From contig CAZSAT010000002.1 in NCBI GenBank assembly GCA_964604675.1, positions 83,643-147,642 on the forward strand: a DNA stretch of 64,000 nucleotides, written 5' to 3'. The translations under genes and the position numbers were made by a program. The notes under the pieces were generated by a model. That model had not been told where the DNA came from and ran no database searches. It worked only from the letters and a program-made list of their open reading frames with translations. Position 1 is the first letter of the stretch, and the number at the start of each line of letters is the position of its first letter. This DNA is from CAZSAT01 sp964604675 (GTDB lineage: Bacteria; Myxococcota_A; UBA796; CAJQPC01). Below are positions 35,316 through 45,700 of this stretch, piece after piece.

Positions 35316-36047
35316 ATGGGCTTCTTCGACCGCCTCGCCAACGTCTGGAAGGGCTTCCTGTCCCTCTGGGTGTCCGACATCGAGAACCGCAACCCCGAGG
35401 CGGTGTACGAGTCGGCGATCGACGAACGCATCAAGAAGCACCGCGAGCTCAAGAAGGCGGTCAGCGGCATCGTCTACCTGCGCAACAAGCTCTCCGACGA
35501 GCTGGAGCAGAAGGAGAAGGAGCTCAACGAGATCCAGGCCCAGATCCCGATCGCGGTGGAAGAGGGCGAGGACGACGTGGCCCTCGTGCTGATCCAGAAG
35601 AAGGACGAGCTGACGGTGGCGATCGCCGGGCTGAAGGTGGAGGTCGAGAAGGTCGCCCAGCAGGCGGAAGAGGCCAAGCAGGGCCTGCTCGCGTTCCAGG
35701 CCGAGATCGAGAAGCTCAAGCGCGAGAAGGACGAGATGCTGGCCAAGAAGGCCACCGCCGAGGCGCGCATCCAGATCCAGGAGACCCTCGACGGCCTCTC
35801 GATGGACGCCGACATCAAGGCCCTCGACAACGTCCGCGAGAGCATCCACAAGATGCAGGCCGAGGCCGACGTCGGCACCGAGCTGGGCGAGGAGAGCCTC
35901 GACGACAAGCTCTCCAAGATCAAGGCGAAGGCGGCCAACGTGCAGGCCAAGCAGCAGCTCGACGAGCTGAAGAAGCAGATGGCGGCACGGAAGCAGGCCC
36001 AGGCCCAGGCGGCCGGCGGCGGCGGCGGTCCCAAGAAGACGATGTAG
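35316..36047 (+). CDS. pspA: PspA/IM30 (ESCRT-III-like) membrane-stress protein
   Basis: The 243-residue protein begins MGFFDRLANVWKGFLSLWVSDIENRNPE, an amphipathic membrane-binding helix typical of PspA/IM30. The rest is a long coiled coil of Lys/Glu-rich helices (about 40-160), another helix to about 220, and a Gly-rich tail. Such proteins form rods and rings that repair or stabilise the inner membrane. PspF, PspB and PspC are absent nearby. The 217-base divergent region upstream has a TTGACA at 35178-35183 without a good -10. A small gene follows after three bases, then an acyltransferase, consistent with membrane maintenance. Confidence 0.88.
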   Translation: MGFFDRLANVWKGFLSLWVSDIENRNPEAVYESAIDERIKKHRELKKAVSGIVYLRNKLSDELEQKEKELNEIQAQIPIAVEEGEDDVALVLIQKKDELTVAIAGLKVEVEKVAQQAEEAKQGLLAFQAEIEKLKREKDEMLAKKATAEARIQIQETLDGLSMDADIKALDNVRESIHKMQAEADVGTELGEESLDDKLSKIKAKAANVQAKQQLDELKKQMAARKQAQAQAAGGGGGPKKTM

Positions 36048-36050
36048 GGG

Positions 36051-36392
36051 GTGCTCCCGGAGCGATCCCACGAGGCCGAGGAGGCCTTCGTCCTCAGCCT
36101 GCAGGGCGCCGACGCCCCCGATCTTCGCGAAGCCGCGATGGCGGCCATCGACGCGGGCCGCATCCAGCTGGCCGCACGACTGGTCGGCCTGATCGAGGAC
36201 GACGGCGATCCCGACCTGGAGCGCGCGCGACGTGCCGCCCGCTTCCTGCTCACCCAGCGCGATCCGGCGATGGAAGACGAGCTGGTCTTGTTGATGTCCC
36301 GGCTGCACAAGCGGCGCCGTCAGCGCTTCCGCAGGCGCCACATGCAGAAGACCCCGGGGGCGCCGAAGCCGACAAAGTGGAAAGGCCGGTAG
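36051..36392 (+). CDS. Unknown small protein downstream of pspA
   Basis: The 113-residue product starts at GTG three bases after the pspA stop. The N-terminal 75 residues are acidic and helical, like a short HEAT/TPR-type unit (EEAFVLSLQGADAPDLREAAM...ARLVGLIEDDGDPDLERA). The C-terminal 30 residues are strongly basic (HKRRRQRFRRRHMQK), suggesting nucleic-acid or phospholipid contact. No family is recognised. Tight spacing suggests co-translation with PspA and a possible partner role. Confidence 0.65.
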   Translation: MLPERSHEAEEAFVLSLQGADAPDLREAAMAAIDAGRIQLAARLVGLIEDDGDPDLERARRAARFLLTQRDPAMEDELVLLMSRLHKRRRQRFRRRHMQKTPGAPKPTKWKGR

Positions 36393-36429
36393 GCGGGGGC
36401 CTGGCGACCCGATCGGCTAACTACAGAGC

Positions 36430-37248
36430 GTGGCTGGCCTGCTGTTGCTCGAGCGCGTGGTGTCCTGGGTGCCCTTGCGCCTGCTCGCGCTGTGGACCTG
36501 GTCGCTCTCGTGGGTCTGGTGGTGGGTGATCCCGATCCGACGGCGGCTGGCCGTCGAGAACTTCCGCCGGGTCTTTCCCGAGCTCCCGCCCGGGCCGGCG
36601 CTGCGGCGGATGATGGACAACGTCCTCCTCGGCTACCTCGAGCTGGCCCACGGCCTGCACCGCCCGGAAGCCATCGTCTTCGAGCCTGTCGGGTTCGAGC
36701 CGGTCTTCGCGCACGTGGCCGCAGGCGAGGGCGTCATCCTGGTCGCGGGCCACTCCGGCAGCTGGGATCTGAGCACCTGTGCGTTGGCCAGGGCCGGTCA
36801 CTTCCCGATCACGGCGCTGGTGAAGGCCCCGTCCAGCGCGTCCGCCGCCTCCTGGATCCTGCGCACACGGGCGGGCTGGGGGCTGGGCACGGTGGTGGTC
36901 GACAAGGGTGCCTTCAAGCAGACCGTGGAGCTCCTGGAGCGGGGGGAGGTCGTGATCTTCCACGAGGACCAGCGCTACAACCAGGGCCTCCCCGTGCCGT
37001 TTCTGGGGCGCGACGCCTACAGCGTGCACACCGCCGCGGTGGCCGCGAAGGTGAGCGGCGCGCCGGTGTACGGGGTCGAGCACGTGCGGCTCGGAACCGG
37101 GCGGCACCAGATGGTGGTTCGGGAGAAGCTCGAGCTCACCCACGACACCGAGACGGACGTGGCGCTCTGCCAGGCCTTCCTGGGGCGCTTGGTGCGTGCG
37201 TCGCCGCACAACTGGTTGTGGCTGCACGACCGGTGGAAGAAGCCATAG
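36430..37248 (+). CDS. LpxL/HtrB-family lipid A acyltransferase-like protein
   Basis: The 272-residue protein has an N-terminal membrane region (LLLLERVVSWVPLRLLALWTWSLSW) and the acyltransferase motif H-x4-D in VAGHSGSWDLS near residue 110. FHEDQRYNQGLPVPFLGRDAYS corresponds to the conserved Asp-Gln-Arg and Gly-Arg substrate region, and NWLWLHDRWK near the C-terminus is the characteristic LpxL/LpxM ending. It would transfer a secondary acyl chain onto lipid A or a related lipid at the inner membrane. The start is GTG. Length is slightly short of the usual 300. It precedes a GT-C glycosyltransferase by 31 bases. Confidence 0.85.
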   Translation: MAGLLLLERVVSWVPLRLLALWTWSLSWVWWWVIPIRRRLAVENFRRVFPELPPGPALRRMMDNVLLGYLELAHGLHRPEAIVFEPVGFEPVFAHVAAGEGVILVAGHSGSWDLSTCALARAGHFPITALVKAPSSASAASWILRTRAGWGLGTVVVDKGAFKQTVELLERGEVVIFHEDQRYNQGLPVPFLGRDAYSVHTAAVAAKVSGAPVYGVEHVRLGTGRHQMVVREKLELTHDTETDVALCQAFLGRLVRASPHNWLWLHDRWKKP

Positions 37249-37279
37249 CGGCAGAGACCGCCGGTGATATGCACGCGCG

Positions 37280-40132
37280 GTGACCCGCGTCGTCGACTGG
37301 TTCAGTGGCCTCACCTGCAGGGAGCGCATCCACGTCTACGCCCTCGGCGTGATGATGGTGGGCTCCGTGGCCCACGGCCTGTTGTTCTCGACCTACTACA
37401 TCGAGGACGCGGGCATCACCTTTGCGTACTCGCGCAACCTCATCGAGGGCGAGGGGCTGGCGCCGTGGGCGGGGAGCGAACGGGTCGAGGGCTACTCCAA
37501 CCCGCTGTGGACCTTCCTGATCGCCGCCTGGTACGCCATCGGCGTGCCCGTGTGGACCTCGTCGAAGCTGATGGGGGCCACCTTCGGGGCCGCCTGCCTG
37601 CCCATCGTGTACCTGGTCACCCGGCGTTGCTGGCCCGAGCGGCAGGACCACGTGCCCCTGCTGCCGCCGCTCTTCCTCGCGGCGTCCACCCAGTGGACCA
37701 TCTGGAACGTGAGCGGGCTCGAGAACGGGCTCTTCAACCTGCTGCTCGCGTTGGGCATCTGGCGCACGCTCGAGGAGGTCGAGGAACCCGGCGGCACGCC
37801 GTGGTCGGCGCTGGCGTACTTCGGCCTGGCCATCACCCGGCCCGAGGGCATCCTCTACGCCGCCATCGGCGGCTTCTTCCGCCTGGCCGGGGCGCTGATC
37901 GACCGCCGCGGCTACCTCGACGTGGCGAAGTGGCTGGCGCTGTTCTGGGGCCCCTTCGCGCTCTACCACGCCTGGCGCTACAGCTACTTCGCGTGGGAGT
38001 GGCCCAACACCTACTACGCCAAGCTGGATGGCGAGAACCGCTTCAAGCCGCTCAACTGGAACGGCGGAGGTTGGCGCTACATCCGCCGCTACGGGGCGGC
38101 CACCTTCCTGGGCGCGGCCCTGCCCCTGTATGGAGCGGGCCTCGTCACGCTGCGCGACAAGCGCAAGTGGCTGCTGGTCGGCCTGACCGCCGTGGTGGCC
38201 ACGCTCCTGTTGTGGGACGGCAAGGCGGGCTTCGATCGCGACATGCGCCCCGAGTTCTGGTCCGACCTGTTGCGCGACTGGAACGAGTACCGGGTGTGGG
38301 CCTTGGTGGCAGCCACGGCCGCGCTCGGCGTGGCCACCACCTTCCACAAGGGCGCGCTGGCTCGGTTGCTGGTGCTGTGCAGCGGCGCGGCCACGATGTT
38401 CTTCATCGTGTACTCCGGCGGCGACTGGATGAAGCAGTGGCGCTGGTTCAACATGGTCGCCATGCCCGCCTTCATCCTGCTCGGGCTGGGCCTCGGGGCG
38501 CTCACGGAAGCGCTGCCCTTCGGCGAGCGGCGCGTCCGCGGTCGCCGGCTGGGCGGGCTCTACGTGGGCGGCATCGCCGTCGCCATCCTGGTGCCCAACA
38601 TCTGGCAGAGCCTCCACGCCGCGCCGGAACCCGAGACCACCGTTCGCGACATCCGTCGTCGGGTCACCTACATGACCTGGGTCAAGAACCGGCTGCACCT
38701 GGACTTCGTGCGCCTGCTCGACGTCGACATGGGCGCGCACATGTGGTTCACCGACTGGGCCATCGCCGACATCGCGGGCCTGATCGACGTGAAGATGAGC
38801 CGGCACCTCTACCAGAAGAAGTTCATCAAGCAGTACATCTTCCAGGAGTTCGTGCCGACCTTCGCGCACGTCCACGCCGGCTGGGCGTCGAAGTCGAAGA
38901 TCAACACCCACGTGGAGTGGAAGCAGAACTACATCGAGGTGCCCGGCTACCCCAACGGCGGCCGCTCGCTGCACGTCGGCAACCACATCCGCAAGGACAT
39001 CTTCGTCGAGAAGCGCTACGCCGGTCCCCCGGGCCGCGACGTCGACTACGACGATGGGTGGTTCCTCGAGGGCTGGGACGCTCCCGCGCCCATCGTGCCC
39101 GTGGCGGGCAAGGCCTACCTGGAGTTCTGGACCCGCACCGCGTTCAAGCGGCGCGACGTGCGCGCCCTCGTCGTGCTCGACGACGGCCAGGGCCACCGCC
39201 AGGTGACCTCGCTGCCGCCTGGCTACAACTGGTACGAGGTCGAGGACTGGAAGTCGCACGAGCACGTGCGCAACCGCTACGACTTCGAGCTGGACGCGGA
39301 CCTGCCCGAGGGCACCTACGACCTGGGCTTCGTCTTCCTGCACGGCAAGACCGGTGAGGTCATCCTGCCCGAGGACCACGACCCGGAAGCAACGGTGCGC
39401 TACATGGAGGGCGAGGTCTGGTTCGACGATGCCTACCAGATCACCACCCGCACGCGGGCCACGAAGGAAGCGCAGGCCGACCACGACCGCGCGCTCGAGC
39501 TCGCCACCACCGACGACTGCGAGGAGGCGTGGGCGGCCTGGCGGCAAGCGCGCTGGCACGTGTACCGCAACCTGAAGTGGCACGAGGACCGCATCGACGG
39601 GGTACGGAACGCCGTGGCCGGGTGCTACGCGGATCGGGCGGCAGGATCTCCGGACGACCTCGACGCGCAGGTCGAAGCCTTGAAGCAGGGCCGGATCTAC
39701 GACCACCACAACGATCGCGTGGAGGAGCTGGGGGCGGACCTTGCTGTCACCCTGGAAGCCCTGGGCGACGAGCACGCCGCCGAAGAGGCTTGGGAGGCGG
39801 CCTACGGTGCCTACCGCGACGCCATGATCGTCGATCCCAGCGCCTCGTTCGTCCGCCGGAAGGCGGAGGAGGCCCGCGACAAGAGCCTGGAGATCGAGGG
39901 CAAGGTCAAGGACAAGTCGGGCGGCAAGCCGCGCGGGAAGCCGGCCAAGACCCGCGACGACAAGAAGGACGACGACGACGCGCCCTCGGGCAAGGACGAG
40001 TCCTCCGAGGAGGACGAGGCTTCGGAGAACGGCGAGATGTCCGAGCAGGACGACCAGCCCGCCGACAAGGGCGAGGCGCCCCAGCAAGAACCAGCGGAAG
40101 CCGGCCCACCGGCCGGCAAGGAGCAGCGATGA
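37280..40132 (+). CDS. Large GT-C membrane glycosyltransferase with extracytoplasmic tail
   Basis: The 950-residue protein starts at GTG. About ten or more membrane helices cover residues 18-450. The first loop has YYIEDAGITFAYSRNLIEGEG, with acidic residues typical of GT-C polyprenyl-phosphate sugar transferases, then RVEGYSNPLWTF, a motif common in Myxococcota and actinobacterial arabinosyl/mannosyl-transferase relatives. The C-terminal half is soluble: a beta-rich region (about 560-720), TPR-like helices, and a Lys/Asp/Glu/Pro-rich tail. It probably glycosylates an exported polymer or protein. Its stop overlaps the SDR start by four bases. Confidence 0.78.
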   Translation: MTRVVDWFSGLTCRERIHVYALGVMMVGSVAHGLLFSTYYIEDAGITFAYSRNLIEGEGLAPWAGSERVEGYSNPLWTFLIAAWYAIGVPVWTSSKLMGATFGAACLPIVYLVTRRCWPERQDHVPLLPPLFLAASTQWTIWNVSGLENGLFNLLLALGIWRTLEEVEEPGGTPWSALAYFGLAITRPEGILYAAIGGFFRLAGALIDRRGYLDVAKWLALFWGPFALYHAWRYSYFAWEWPNTYYAKLDGENRFKPLNWNGGGWRYIRRYGAATFLGAALPLYGAGLVTLRDKRKWLLVGLTAVVATLLLWDGKAGFDRDMRPEFWSDLLRDWNEYRVWALVAATAALGVATTFHKGALARLLVLCSGAATMFFIVYSGGDWMKQWRWFNMVAMPAFILLGLGLGALTEALPFGERRVRGRRLGGLYVGGIAVAILVPNIWQSLHAAPEPETTVRDIRRRVTYMTWVKNRLHLDFVRLLDVDMGAHMWFTDWAIADIAGLIDVKMSRHLYQKKFIKQYIFQEFVPTFAHVHAGWASKSKINTHVEWKQNYIEVPGYPNGGRSLHVGNHIRKDIFVEKRYAGPPGRDVDYDDGWFLEGWDAPAPIVPVAGKAYLEFWTRTAFKRRDVRALVVLDDGQGHRQVTSLPPGYNWYEVEDWKSHEHVRNRYDFELDADLPEGTYDLGFVFLHGKTGEVILPEDHDPEATVRYMEGEVWFDDAYQITTRTRATKEAQADHDRALELATTDDCEEAWAAWRQARWHVYRNLKWHEDRIDGVRNAVAGCYADRAAGSPDDLDAQVEALKQGRIYDHHNDRVEELGADLAVTLEALGDEHAAEEAWEAAYGAYRDAMIVDPSASFVRRKAEEARDKSLEIEGKVKDKSGGKPRGKPAKTRDDKKDDDDAPSGKDESSEEDEASENGEMSEQDDQPADKGEAPQQEPAEAGPPAGKEQR

Positions 40133-40899
40133 ACCTCTCGGGCAACACCATCCTCATCACCGGCGGCAGCGCCGGGATCGGCCTGGCCTTCGCGAAGGAG
40201 TTCGTGGCCGGCGGCAACACGGTCATCGTCACCGGCCGTCGCCAGGAGAAGCTGGACGAAGCCAAGGAGGCGGTGCCCGAGCTGCACACCCTCCAGTCCG
40301 ACGTGGCGGACACCGCACAGATCAAGGCCCTGGCCGAGCGCATCCGGGCCGACTTCCCGGCGCTCAACGTGCTGATGAACAATGCCGGGATCTTCCTGTA
40401 CAAGAACCTCGCCGGGAAGATCGACGATCTCGACGGTCTCACCCGTGAGCTCGACATCAACGTGGCGGGCACCCTGCGCACCACCTCGGCCCTGATGGAC
40501 GTGCTCGTGAAGAACCAGGGCACGATCATCAACGTCTCGAGCGGGCTCGCGTTCGTGCCGCTCACCTGCGCACCGATCTACTGCGCCACCAAGGCCGCTC
40601 TGCACAGCTACAGCACCTCGCTGCGCTTCCAGCTCGCGCCGGCGGGCGTCGAGGTCATCGAGCTGATGCCGCCGGCGGTGAAGACCGACCTGACCGCCGA
40701 CCTCCCCGAGGACGGCGCCTTCAAGCTGATGACCACCGAGCAGCTCGTGAAGGCGACCTGGAAGGGCTTCCGCTCGGGTGCCACCGAGATCCGCCCGGGG
40801 CAGGCCAACCAGCTGCACTGGATGTCTCGCATCGCGCCCGGCTTCATCAACGGCGAGCTCTACAAGGGCAGCAAGGCGCTCATCCCACCCCTGGACTGA
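40129..40899 (+). CDS. Short-chain dehydrogenase/reductase (DltE-like)
   Basis: The 256-residue cytoplasmic enzyme has the classical SDR motifs in order: TGGSAGIG (about 10-17) for cofactor, NNAG (about 85), the catalytic Ser in NVSSG (about 137) and YCATK (about 151-155) supplying Tyr and Lys. ITGRR after the second strand suggests an NADP preference. The sequence resembles the DltE/YciK-type oxidoreductases; the substrate is unknown. The ATG at 40129 is preferred because it starts right at the first strand and overlaps the upstream stop (ATGA). Confidence 0.9.
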   Translation: MNLSGNTILITGGSAGIGLAFAKEFVAGGNTVIVTGRRQEKLDEAKEAVPELHTLQSDVADTAQIKALAERIRADFPALNVLMNNAGIFLYKNLAGKIDDLDGLTRELDINVAGTLRTTSALMDVLVKNQGTIINVSSGLAFVPLTCAPIYCATKAALHSYSTSLRFQLAPAGVEVIELMPPAVKTDLTADLPEDGAFKLMTTEQLVKATWKGFRSGATEIRPGQANQLHWMSRIAPGFINGELYKGSKALIPPLD

Positions 40900-40901
40900 C
40901 C

Positions 40902-42521
40902 GTGTTCGCGTTCGTCCTCGCCTGCAAGACCCCCGCTGCCGACACCGGCACGGCGACCGGCCACGAGCCGGCCACCTACCCCCTGGTCGAGGGCCTCTAC
41001 ACCACGCTCCAGGCCACCTGGAAGGCGCTGGACCCTCCAGACGCCACCAAGGAAGCCATCGCCGCCGACACGCTGCTGGTCGGTGAGATCGATCGCTACG
41101 CCGAGCATGGGCTCGGGGTCGAGCTGGGCCCGGGCACGAGCTGGACGGTGCTGGACGATCTCGCTCCGGGCTACGAGCCCGACGACGACCGGGCCAGCGT
41201 GGCCTACGTCTGGCAGGCGGCCGACCCGCAGATCATCGACGAGGAGTCGCCGATCCGCTTCGAGGCCTTCGAGCAGCTCTTCCGGCCGCAGGGCCACCTG
41301 ATGGCGCACACCTTCGAGGCGAGCGTGCGCACGGCGCAGGCCTTGAGCGACGCGAGCGGGCGCCCCTTCGACTTCGCGCTGATCGCCGGCGACATGACCG
41401 ACGGCAGCCAGCAGAACGAGCTGGAGTGGTTCCTCTCGGCGCTCAACGGTGGGGTCATCGACCCCGACAGCGGCGACGACGACGACCCCATCGAGGGCCC
41501 GGGCAACGACTACAACGATCCCTTCCTGTCCGACGGGCTCGCCACGCCCTGGTACGCGGTGCTCGGCAACCACGACGGCCTCTACAACGGCGGCTTCGGC
41601 GTGATCGACGAGGACCTGCGGGAAGGCGCGGTGGCGGGTGAGGTCTACGAGTCCGACATCTTCGTGAACGGCTTCCGCGACGGCTCGGACCCCACGGCCT
41701 CGGTCGTCACCGAGGGGAGCACGCCGGCCGACGACGCGCGGCTGCCGCTCACCGTGGCGGAGCTGCTCCAGGCGATCCATGACGCCGACGGCGAGCCCGC
41801 AGGGCACGGCCTCGACCCGGACCGCATCGCGGCCGACGAGGGCTGGTTCAGCGCGCACCCCATCGAGGGCGCGCCGGTCCGGCTCGTGTCCCTGCAGACG
41901 GTGGACGGCACGAAGGGGCCCGCGGAGGGTTCCGAGGGCTGGATCGACGCCCGGCAGGGCGCGTGGCTGGAGGCGGAGCTGGAGGCGGCCGACGCGGCCT
42001 CCGAGCTCGTCATCGTGATGAGCCACCACCGGGCGAAGGACCTGTCCGGCGACTCCGAGGTGGACGAGGCAGCGCTCTCGGCGCTCTTGGCGGGCAGCGA
42101 CAACGTGGTGCTGCACGTCACCGGCCACGGGCATGCCAACACGCGCTCGCTCTACGAGGACGCGTCGGCCGAGCACGGCTACTGGCAGCTGATGTGCGCC
42201 TCCACGATGGACTTTCCGATGCAGACCCGCATCCTCGAGCTGGTGGACGAGCGGGACGGGCACCTGTCGATCTACGTGACCAACGTGGGCCACAACAGCC
42301 CCGAGGGCAGCCTGGCGCACGAGGGGCGCTCGCTCGCGGGCGGGGCCCTGCTCTTCCCCAACTTCTACTACCAGGACGACCTGCAGGGGATGCTCGACAG
42401 CCAGGCGGAGCAGCAGAACCTGCTCTTGCGCGTGCCGATCCCCGACGACGTGGTGGCGGAGCTCGGGCGGCACACGTGGTCGGAGCGGGTGGAGAGCGTG
42501 CAGACGCTCGACGCGCTGTAG
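40902..42521 (+). CDS. Secreted calcineurin-like metallophosphoesterase
   Basis: The 539-residue lipoprotein starts at GTG two bases after the SDR stop, with a minimal lipobox signal (MFAFVLAC). Metal-site motifs appear as LIAGDMTDGSQQNE, LGNHDGLYNGG, VMSHHRAKD and VTGHGHANT, the order found in calcineurin-like phosphoesterases. The first D-x-H motif is not obvious, which is unusual and could reduce or alter metal binding. Substrate unknown. It is the last gene before the lower-GC three-gene cassette. Confidence 0.8.
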   Translation: MFAFVLACKTPAADTGTATGHEPATYPLVEGLYTTLQATWKALDPPDATKEAIAADTLLVGEIDRYAEHGLGVELGPGTSWTVLDDLAPGYEPDDDRASVAYVWQAADPQIIDEESPIRFEAFEQLFRPQGHLMAHTFEASVRTAQALSDASGRPFDFALIAGDMTDGSQQNELEWFLSALNGGVIDPDSGDDDDPIEGPGNDYNDPFLSDGLATPWYAVLGNHDGLYNGGFGVIDEDLREGAVAGEVYESDIFVNGFRDGSDPTASVVTEGSTPADDARLPLTVAELLQAIHDADGEPAGHGLDPDRIAADEGWFSAHPIEGAPVRLVSLQTVDGTKGPAEGSEGWIDARQGAWLEAELEAADAASELVIVMSHHRAKDLSGDSEVDEAALSALLAGSDNVVLHVTGHGHANTRSLYEDASAEHGYWQLMCASTMDFPMQTRILELVDERDGHLSIYVTNVGHNSPEGSLAHEGRSLAGGALLFPNFYYQDDLQGMLDSQAEQQNLLLRVPIPDDVVAELGRHTWSERVESVQTLDAL

Positions 42522-42624
42522 AGCGGCTAGGGTCGAGGGCCGCTCTTGATCACCGAGACAGGACTCGATGGCCCTTTGCAGCCCGTTCGAGCAGATCGCT
42601 GGAGGCGCCGCGACGCGGGCACCA

Positions 42625-42634
42625 GACTGTCAGG
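42625..42634 (+). repeat. 10-bp direct repeat copy flanking the three-gene cassette
   Basis: GACTGTCAGG here recurs exactly at 49342-49351, just at the other end of the helicase/ATPase/HEPN cassette. It may be an integration footprint, but ten bases can recur by chance and the downstream copy is also half of an inverted repeat. Confidence 0.3.
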
Positions 42635-42700
42635 TCGAACCGCTTCCACACCTCGGAAGGCATGCACTGCCCCCTTGCTACACTCCCGTGGGGAGCTCCC

Positions 42701-45700
42701 ATGCCCATGTCTCGGATCGTCGCCCCCGCGGCCACGCATGACGACCTGCGCGAGTTTGCGGCCCGCGGCAAGGCCCCGGCCAAGCGGCTGAAGCGTGCCC
42801 TCGAGGCGCTGGAGCGCGGCGAAAGCCTGCGTTTCACGTCGTTCCGCTTCAAGGGCCTGCGTCGCCGGCTTCACATCGTGCCCCTCGACAACTCTGCCGA
42901 CCTATTGGTGCGGTTCGGCACCGGCCCGCGAAGCACCAACGAAGTCCAGGTCCTGGCGCTGGTTCCGCGCAAGCAGACCGACCACCGACAGCTCGCGCGG
43001 CTTGCTCGAGCCGCGCTGCAACAGGAACCGGGAGACCTGCTCGAGCACCTGGAACTGGAGGGCCTCCCGGCACACCCCGGGCTCCAGCTCAGGCGGGGCG
43101 ACTCGCTCCGGCAGCTCGAAGCCCACGCCAGCGACTACAGGAAACGGGCAGCGCTACAGCGCGAACATGCACGCTACGACAAGCTCCCCGCGGGCTGGCA
43201 AGTGGTGCCCAGCTCGGTGCGTAGGGGGGCCTCGGAGTGGCGGGAAGTTGATGAGCAGGATCGGCTGATGCACGCCCCACGCCCGCTGCTGGTCCAGGGC
43301 ATCGCGGGCAGCGGGAAGACCACCCTCCTCGCCAAACTCGCCCACCGCCGCACAGTCGAGCAGCCGGAACACGCAACGCCCACCGGTCAGAACCGCGTGC
43401 TGGTCGTGGCTTATACCGCCGAGCTCCGCGACTACATCGCGGGCCAGCTCCTGGTGATGTTCAGGGCCGATCGGCTCCCGGCACAACTGGAGGTCGTGGC
43501 GTGGCGCGAGCTCTGTGAACGCCTGCTCGAACCGCTGGACGAGCCACCCTTTGAATGGGCCCAGGCTGGGCTGCGGCAAAGCCTACGACAGTACCGGAGG
43601 GAACAAGGGCTCTCCACCGCGTTCGATCTCGACGAACTCGTCGAGGAGATCCGCGCCGTGCTCAAGGGCAGCCCTCAGGCGAATCCGCGGTCGCCCATGC
43701 TGCGCCTCCGCGACTACGAAGCACTCGAGGCCGGCGCCGACCGAAACGCCACACCCGCTCTTCGCAAGCAGTTCCATACGGTCGCCCGCGCGTACCAGGC
43801 AGCGCTCGGCAAGCACGTTGACGACATGGACGCCGCACGCATCCTCTTCCACCAACGACAGAAGCTGGAGCGCTGGGACCACGTGCTGGTCGACGAGGCG
43901 CAGGACTACACCCACATCCAGCTCGCGTTGTTGTCGGCCATTGCCGAGCGGCCAGAAGGGCTCACCTTCGTCGGCGACGTCCACCAGGTCGTGTACCCCA
44001 GCGGCTTCGACTGGAAGCGGATTGGCAACGCGCTCCACAGCGCCTTCGGCAAGGGGATCTCTGCGCCCGTCCGGTGTCTGGAGGACTGTCACCGAAACCC
44101 GCGCGGCGTCTACCGACTCGGCCAGGCGGTGCTGGAACTTCGAGCGGTGGACCTTGGCATCCAGGTGCCCAAATGGGGCCGCCAGCCCCGCGTGCTGGGC
44201 GGACGGCCCATCCGCCTGAGGCTACCGCCGGCGGAGGTGGAGCCCCTCCTAGCATCGATGGCCAATGCCATCGGGTCCCTTGGCGTCGTCCATCCACCGA
44301 GCTCGGCGGCGCCGACCAGCATTCCCTCGAGCCTCACCGGACGCATCCGCTTTCGTCGAGCGTACGTGCCGGGCACCGTGAAGGGCCTCGAGTTCGACAT
44401 CGTGGTGCTCGTCGGCTTCGAAGGCCACTACGGGCGCCGGCTGCTGCGAGACCAGACGGGCACCCCCGCCACGCGCGGCGGCCAGTACAGCGAGATCTTC
44501 ACGTCGGTCATGCGCACGCGTGTGCAGCTGATCTTGATCGACGTCGACACGGCCCACACGGGCTTGTGGGACCAGCCCCTCCTCACGCGTCGCATCGACC
44601 GAGTCCCGCGCGAGCGGCTCGACGAAGTCATCCAGGAACAGACGGTCAGCGGCCCCACTGGGTGGCGCCGCGCGGCAAGAAAGGCCGAGGACCAGAAGGA
44701 CTGGGAGGCGGCCGCCGAGTGCTGGGAGCGTGGCGAACGACTCGCGGACGCAGGGAAGGCCCTGCGACGCGCAGCGACAAAGGCTGGGGACGACGAGCCC
44801 CGCCAGTTGGAGCTGCTTCGCGACGCGGCTGCCTTGTACCAGCGCGCTGGTGACCCGGGCGGCGCCGCAAAGACGTGGAGGTTGGCTGGCAGGCTTCGCG
44901 AAGCGGCGCGCGCCTGGGAGGAGGCCGAACGCTACGAGGATGCGGCCGACGTCTACGCCGACATTCCGAGGTGGGCCGATGCGGGCAGAGCCTACGCCCT
45001 GGCCGGCATGCCGGAGCATGCTGGCGATGCCTTCCGTCGTGCCCGAATGCCTGTCGAGGCGGCCCAGTCGTTCGCCACAGCAGGGCTCCATTCGGAAGCA
45101 GCGGAGATGTGTGAGCAGGCCGCTGAGCGAAGCCATCGAGCCGAGCGCGCAGGCCCGGGCTCGAGGCCACCCCACGAACCGACCACATCCGCCGCAACTT
45201 GGTTTCGAAGCGCAAGAGATGCGTGGGTGGCGGCCGGCCTCTGGCCAAGCCCTGCCGTCGAGCTGGATGGCGACGGTGGGGAACCGGTCCGCGGCCGGTA
45301 CTACACCCGCCTCGGCCAACTCTACGCCGCCAACAGGAGGCCCGAAGATGCCGTCCGGTGCTGGGCGTTGGCAGCCCAACACCACCTCATTGCCGAGGTC
45401 CTGGAATCCCAGGCAAAGTGGCAGGAAGCCGCCGAGGCCTGGATCAACCACGGCGACCACGCACGCGCGGCAGAGGCCTTCGACCAGGCGGGTGCCACCG
45501 TGGAAGCGGAGCGAGCGTGGAATCGTGCCGGCGAGCAGGCGCTCGACGCGGGCGACGTGTCTGAGGCCATGCGTTGTTTCGCAAGTGCGCGCAACGTCCC
45601 GGGTCAGATCCGAACCCTGGAGGCCTCGGGCCGTTGGGACATGGCCGAACAACAGTGGACAGCGTTTGGTGCGACGCTCCGAGCCGAAGCGGCGAAGGCA

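Noticed and set aside
37136..40087. A 983-codon minus-strand frame opposite the GT-C gene
   Set aside because: No motifs, and the plus strand encodes a clear membrane glycosyltransferase with coupled neighbours.
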